Assembly (NCBI GenBank): GCA_002067065.1
Contig: MVPY01000088.1
Location: 1-43,846, forward strand
Source: Methanobacterium sp. PtaB.Bin024
GTDB lineage: Archaea > Methanobacteriota > Methanobacteria > Methanobacteriales > Methanobacteriaceae
DNA: 43,846 nucleotides
Reading direction: 5' to 3'
The notes below the pieces were generated by a model. It made no database searches. It saw nothing but the letters and a program-made list of their open reading frames with translations, and was not told the DNA's origin. A program made the translations under genes and the position numbers. Below are positions 41,429 through 43,846 of this stretch, piece after piece (the stretch's first letter is position 1; every line of letters starts with the position of its first letter).

Positions 41429-41920
41429 ATGGATTTTGAAATTGAGGAAATGAAATCAAGTGACTGGGATCAAGTTTCATTGATCTATAAAATGGGAATT
41501 GAAACTGATAATGCCACATTTGAGAAATCAATACCTTCCTGGGATTCATGGGTTTTGAACCATTTACCTGGATGCAATATAGTGGCAAGAAGTGGAAATA
41601 AAATTTTAGGATGGGCTGCGCTGTCTCCCACCTCCAAGAGAAAAGTTTATTCCGGGGTAATGGAAGTCAGTGTCTATGTAAGTGAAGAATGTTGGGGTAA
41701 AGGAATAGGGTTGGCTCTTCTTAAAAAATTAATAGATTTATCGGAAGAAAAGGGTATTTGGACACTACAAGCTGGAATATTTCCTGAAAATGAAGTAAGC
41801 ATAAATTTACATAAAAAATGCGGGTTTAGAATTGTTGGCACTCGAGAAAGAATCGGCAAAAGGGATGGCATCTGGCGTGATGTTGTTCTTATGGAAAGAC
41901 GTAGTAAAATAGTTGATTAA
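41429..41920 (+). CDS. GNAT acetyltransferase, phosphinothricin-acetyltransferase-like
   Basis: 163 residues with the GNAT fold: EIEEMKSSDWDQVSLIY opening, acetyl-CoA loop VSVYVSEECWGKGIGLAL (R/Q-x-x-G-x-G/A-type) and NLHKKCGFRIVGTRE, a motif shared with the phosphinothricin/methionine-sulfoximine acetyltransferase group. The acceptor is unknown, so a small amine substrate is likely but not proven. The gene has no ribosome site, consistent with the leaderless start inferred from the TATA box. It converges on tRNA-Arg. Confidence 0.9.
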   Translation: MDFEIEEMKSSDWDQVSLIYKMGIETDNATFEKSIPSWDSWVLNHLPGCNIVARSGNKILGWAALSPTSKRKVYSGVMEVSVYVSEECWGKGIGLALLKKLIDLSEEKGIWTLQAGIFPENEVSINLHKKCGFRIVGTRERIGKRDGIWRDVVLMERRSKIVD

Positions 41921-41928
41921 TGTTTAAA

Positions 41929-42007
<79 letters not shown>

Positions 42008-42032
42008 ATACATTTATTCAAATAAATTTTAA

Positions 42033-42045
42033 GTTTATATATTTT
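42033..42045 (-). promoter_or_regulatory. TATA box of tRNA-Arg(CCU)
   Basis: On the minus strand this reads aaaatatataaac, centred about 30 bp before the 5' end of the tRNA gene, the normal distance in archaea. Confidence 0.6.
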
Positions 42046-42074
42046 ATTTTTTTATTTCCATATCCATCCAGATT

Positions 42075-42106
42075 AATTCTTACATCATACAATTCTTACA
42101 TCATAC
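42075..42106. repeat. Perfect 16-bp tandem duplication between the two tRNAs
   Basis: aattcttacatcatac occurs twice in immediate succession (42075-42090 and 42091-42106). It lies in the spacer between the two tRNA-Arg genes and has no coding meaning. Confidence 0.85.
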
Positions 42107-42143
42107 AGATTAACTAATCATGGATATATAAAAAAGGTTACAA

Positions 42144-42221
<78 letters not shown>

Positions 42222-42229
42222 GTATGAAG

Positions 42230-42949
42230 TTAACTGTATGCTGGAGATTCCCCTTCACTTTGAACAGCTTGAGCCAGCTCTTTAAGTCTTGACTCTATTT
42301 CTTCGGCTTCTTTCAAAAGTGGTTCGGGATTTACTTCTATGTCCAGCATCCTATTTAAAACATCCACCACACTGGCAGCAGCACGGGGATCAGGATACTG
42401 ATTTAATACCTCAGCAAAAAGACATGAACCTGGAATGTCACGACTCATGCTTCTGGTAAGCAGAGTACCTGAAAGTCCGTTAATATTTCCAAAGGGGAGT
42501 ATGGGGAGTTCAAGGTCACCTAACCTTTTCAGACCTTCAAATGAGTTAGCAGCTGCTGCAACTCCATTAGTTTTTTGACGGACAGCAATGCTGTTTAAAG
42601 TGATGATTTCTTTACTGTTATTTCTTACCATCCAATCCACAATGGCGTTTGTCATGTCATAGGTCACGGTTGGCGGAACAACGAAGTCAGACAGGAATAA
42701 AACCATATCATCGATTGAATATATCCTGAATGGACGTATAGCAACTCCTTTGTAGAGAACTGCGAGTGGTGGGAAATATTTGGATTCTATATGTCCAATT
42801 TGTTTCATTTTTAGTTCTTCTACCAGAAGCCATCCTACTATATTACCAATAAGCCCTAATTCTGGAGATCCTTCTATAACCACCGCGTTTTCCACATCTT
42901 CAGAGATTATTTTACAGCATTCGACTTCAGTTTCCACCATTTCAACCAT
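42230..42949 (-). CDS. Proteasome assembly chaperone family (PAC2) protein, second copy
   Basis: 239 residues of the PAC2/DUF75 family. Visible are the IEGSPELGLIGNIVGWLLVEELKMKQIGH opening and the late PGSCLFAEVLNQYPDPRAAASVVDVLNRML. The ATG 42949 overlaps the stop of the upstream PepSY-like gene as TAATG; a Met at residue 4 is an alternative start. It differs in sequence from the PAC2 protein at 38863. Its stop is 8 nt upstream of tRNA-Arg(UCU). A role in proteasome assembly is family knowledge; the archaeal target is uncertain. Confidence 0.9.
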   Translation of the reverse strand: MVEMVETEVECCKIISEDVENAVVIEGSPELGLIGNIVGWLLVEELKMKQIGHIESKYFPPLAVLYKGVAIRPFRIYSIDDMVLFLSDFVVPPTVTYDMTNAIVDWMVRNNSKEIITLNSIAVRQKTNGVAAAANSFEGLKRLGDLELPILPFGNINGLSGTLLTRSMSRDIPGSCLFAEVLNQYPDPRAAASVVDVLNRMLDIEVNPEPLLKEAEEIESRLKELAQAVQSEGESPAYS

Positions 42950-43398
42950 TAGGGAGCACCTCCCTCTCCTCCTAAATTCTCACCAGTCTGGGCATCAACG
43001 TAGATTGTACCGACCTGATCACCATTAAGGATAACTGGTACTAAATAAACTTGTTTACCACTGGAAGTAATCAGTCTTGGGGTTCCTGCAGTTGCCCCAT
43101 CTTCTTCAATAGATTGTTGAGCAATTATTTTAGCTTCTGAAGATGATATTTTCACATTATCACTTTCTGTTCCACTTGATTGTTGGCTATAAGATGTTGA
43201 AGCACCGGATGCAGAACCAGAACTTTGTTGATTTCCAGAACTAGTTCCAGTGGAAGAACTTGACTGCTGGTTTGAGTCCTGGCTATTTGATGTCACTGGT
43301 TGCCATAGTCCGGGAGTGTTGGATATCTGGTAACCTGCAGCAGCCACTCCTATCACCAATACAATGACCACTGATACCAGAATTTTGGAGTCTATCAT
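42949..43398 (-). CDS. Exported PepSY-like protein with Ser/Gln-rich linker
   Basis: I choose ATG 43398 (149 residues), preceded by AGAGGTGATCTG; the frame is open to 43428. An N-terminal hydrophobic helix (SKILVSVVIVLVIGVAAAGY) acts as signal or anchor. Then comes a long Ser/Gln/Gly-rich linker (about 30-85) and a C-terminal domain with SSSEAKIIAQQSIEEDGAT, QVYLVPVILNGDQVGTIYVDAQTGE, which resembles a single PepSY domain (proteins that inhibit proteases or bind surfaces). It forms a TAATG unit with the PAC2 gene. The product should sit outside the cell, while PAC2 is inside, so the pairing may be only transcriptional. Confidence 0.75.
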   Translation of the reverse strand: MIDSKILVSVVIVLVIGVAAAGYQISNTPGLWQPVTSNSQDSNQQSSSSTGTSSGNQQSSGSASGASTSYSQQSSGTESDNVKISSSEAKIIAQQSIEEDGATAGTPRLITSSGKQVYLVPVILNGDQVGTIYVDAQTGENLGGEGGAP

Positions 43399-43786
<388 letters not shown>

Positions 43787-43846
43787 TTGAGCGAAAGAGT
43801 AGTTATATCGCCAACCTCACGACAGGAAGGACACGCAGAGTTGGTC
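43787..43846 (+). CDS. frhA: Coenzyme F420-reducing hydrogenase alpha subunit (partial)
   Basis: Only the first 20 codons are present, starting with TTG 43787, preceded by AAGAGGTGATACA. The peptide SERVVISPTSRQEGHAELV is, to my knowledge, the conserved FrhA N-terminus of Methanobacteriales, which holds the NiFe site further along. The enzyme reduces coenzyme F420 with H2. The remainder and the frhDGB genes lie beyond the window. Confidence 0.9.
   Translation, partial: MSERVVISPTSRQEGHAELV

Overview
The window is chromosomal DNA of a methanogenic archaeon of the Methanobacteriales, most likely Methanobacterium or a close relative. The last 60 bases are the start of frhA, the F420-reducing hydrogenase large subunit. 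Methanogenesis marker protein 11, a CbiX/CfbA chelatase, archaeal replication proteins (RadA, multi-OB RPA, PCNA, GINS), RNA polymerase subunits (RpoF, RpoL, TFS) and archaeal ribosomal proteins (L21e, L44e, S27e) point the same way. Intergenic DNA is very AT-rich with TATA boxes, and most genes have GGAGGTGAT-like ribosome binding sites. The organism assignment rests on recognising protein families, not on a database search.

Layout. (1) 1-2654: the 3' part of an insertion sequence, cut by the window edge, abuts a sensor histidine kinase that has lost its N-terminus. (2) 2737-6163, minus strand: radA and a large RPA with about six OB folds. (3) 6422-9827: a MarR regulator, then leuC-leuD-leuB. 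(4) 9999-12935: cysteine desulfurase, a 27-residue membrane protein, ribH and marker protein 11. (5) 13036-17705: a membrane glycosyltransferase with an unusual outside domain (minus), then a duplicated PurE, a tiny membrane protein and a UbiD-type decarboxylase of the archaeal mevalonate route (plus). (6) 17831-20881, minus: AmrS radical SAM enzyme, ThiL, CfbA/CbiX chelatase and a DUF35 protein. (7) 21179-23253: two pilin-like, Cys-containing exported proteins. (8) 23402-29810, minus: HemK2-type methyltransferase, an AhpD-like protein, KsgA, DUF655, RpoF, L21e, Pus10 and SRP54. (9) 30086-38719, plus: Hpt, Dph2, then a dense information-processing run: Csl4, RpoL, DUF99, Nudix, TFS, a membrane protein, PCNA, Gins51, L44e, S27e, aIF2-alpha and Nop10. 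(10) 38863-43846: a PAC2 protein, EndoQ, a 31-residue membrane protein, a GNAT acetyltransferase, two tRNA-Arg genes, a second PAC2 protein, a PepSY-like exported protein and the beginning of frhA.

Most of the window is conserved housekeeping DNA: replication and repair, transcription, translation and rRNA/tRNA modification, with cofactor and amino-acid biosynthesis. I see no CRISPR array, defence island or prophage.

The points most worth a second look are: the GpgS-like glycosyltransferase with a double-psi-barrel-like repeat on its outer face; the paired Cys/His-containing pilin-like proteins; the DUF99 and Nudix genes, which both lack a normal in-frame start (DUF99 becomes perfect with a -1 slip on AAAA); the duplicated PurE with one catalytically defective half; tandemly duplicated OB folds in RPA; the IS-truncated kinase; and a tRNA-Arg 8 nt behind a PAC2 gene.
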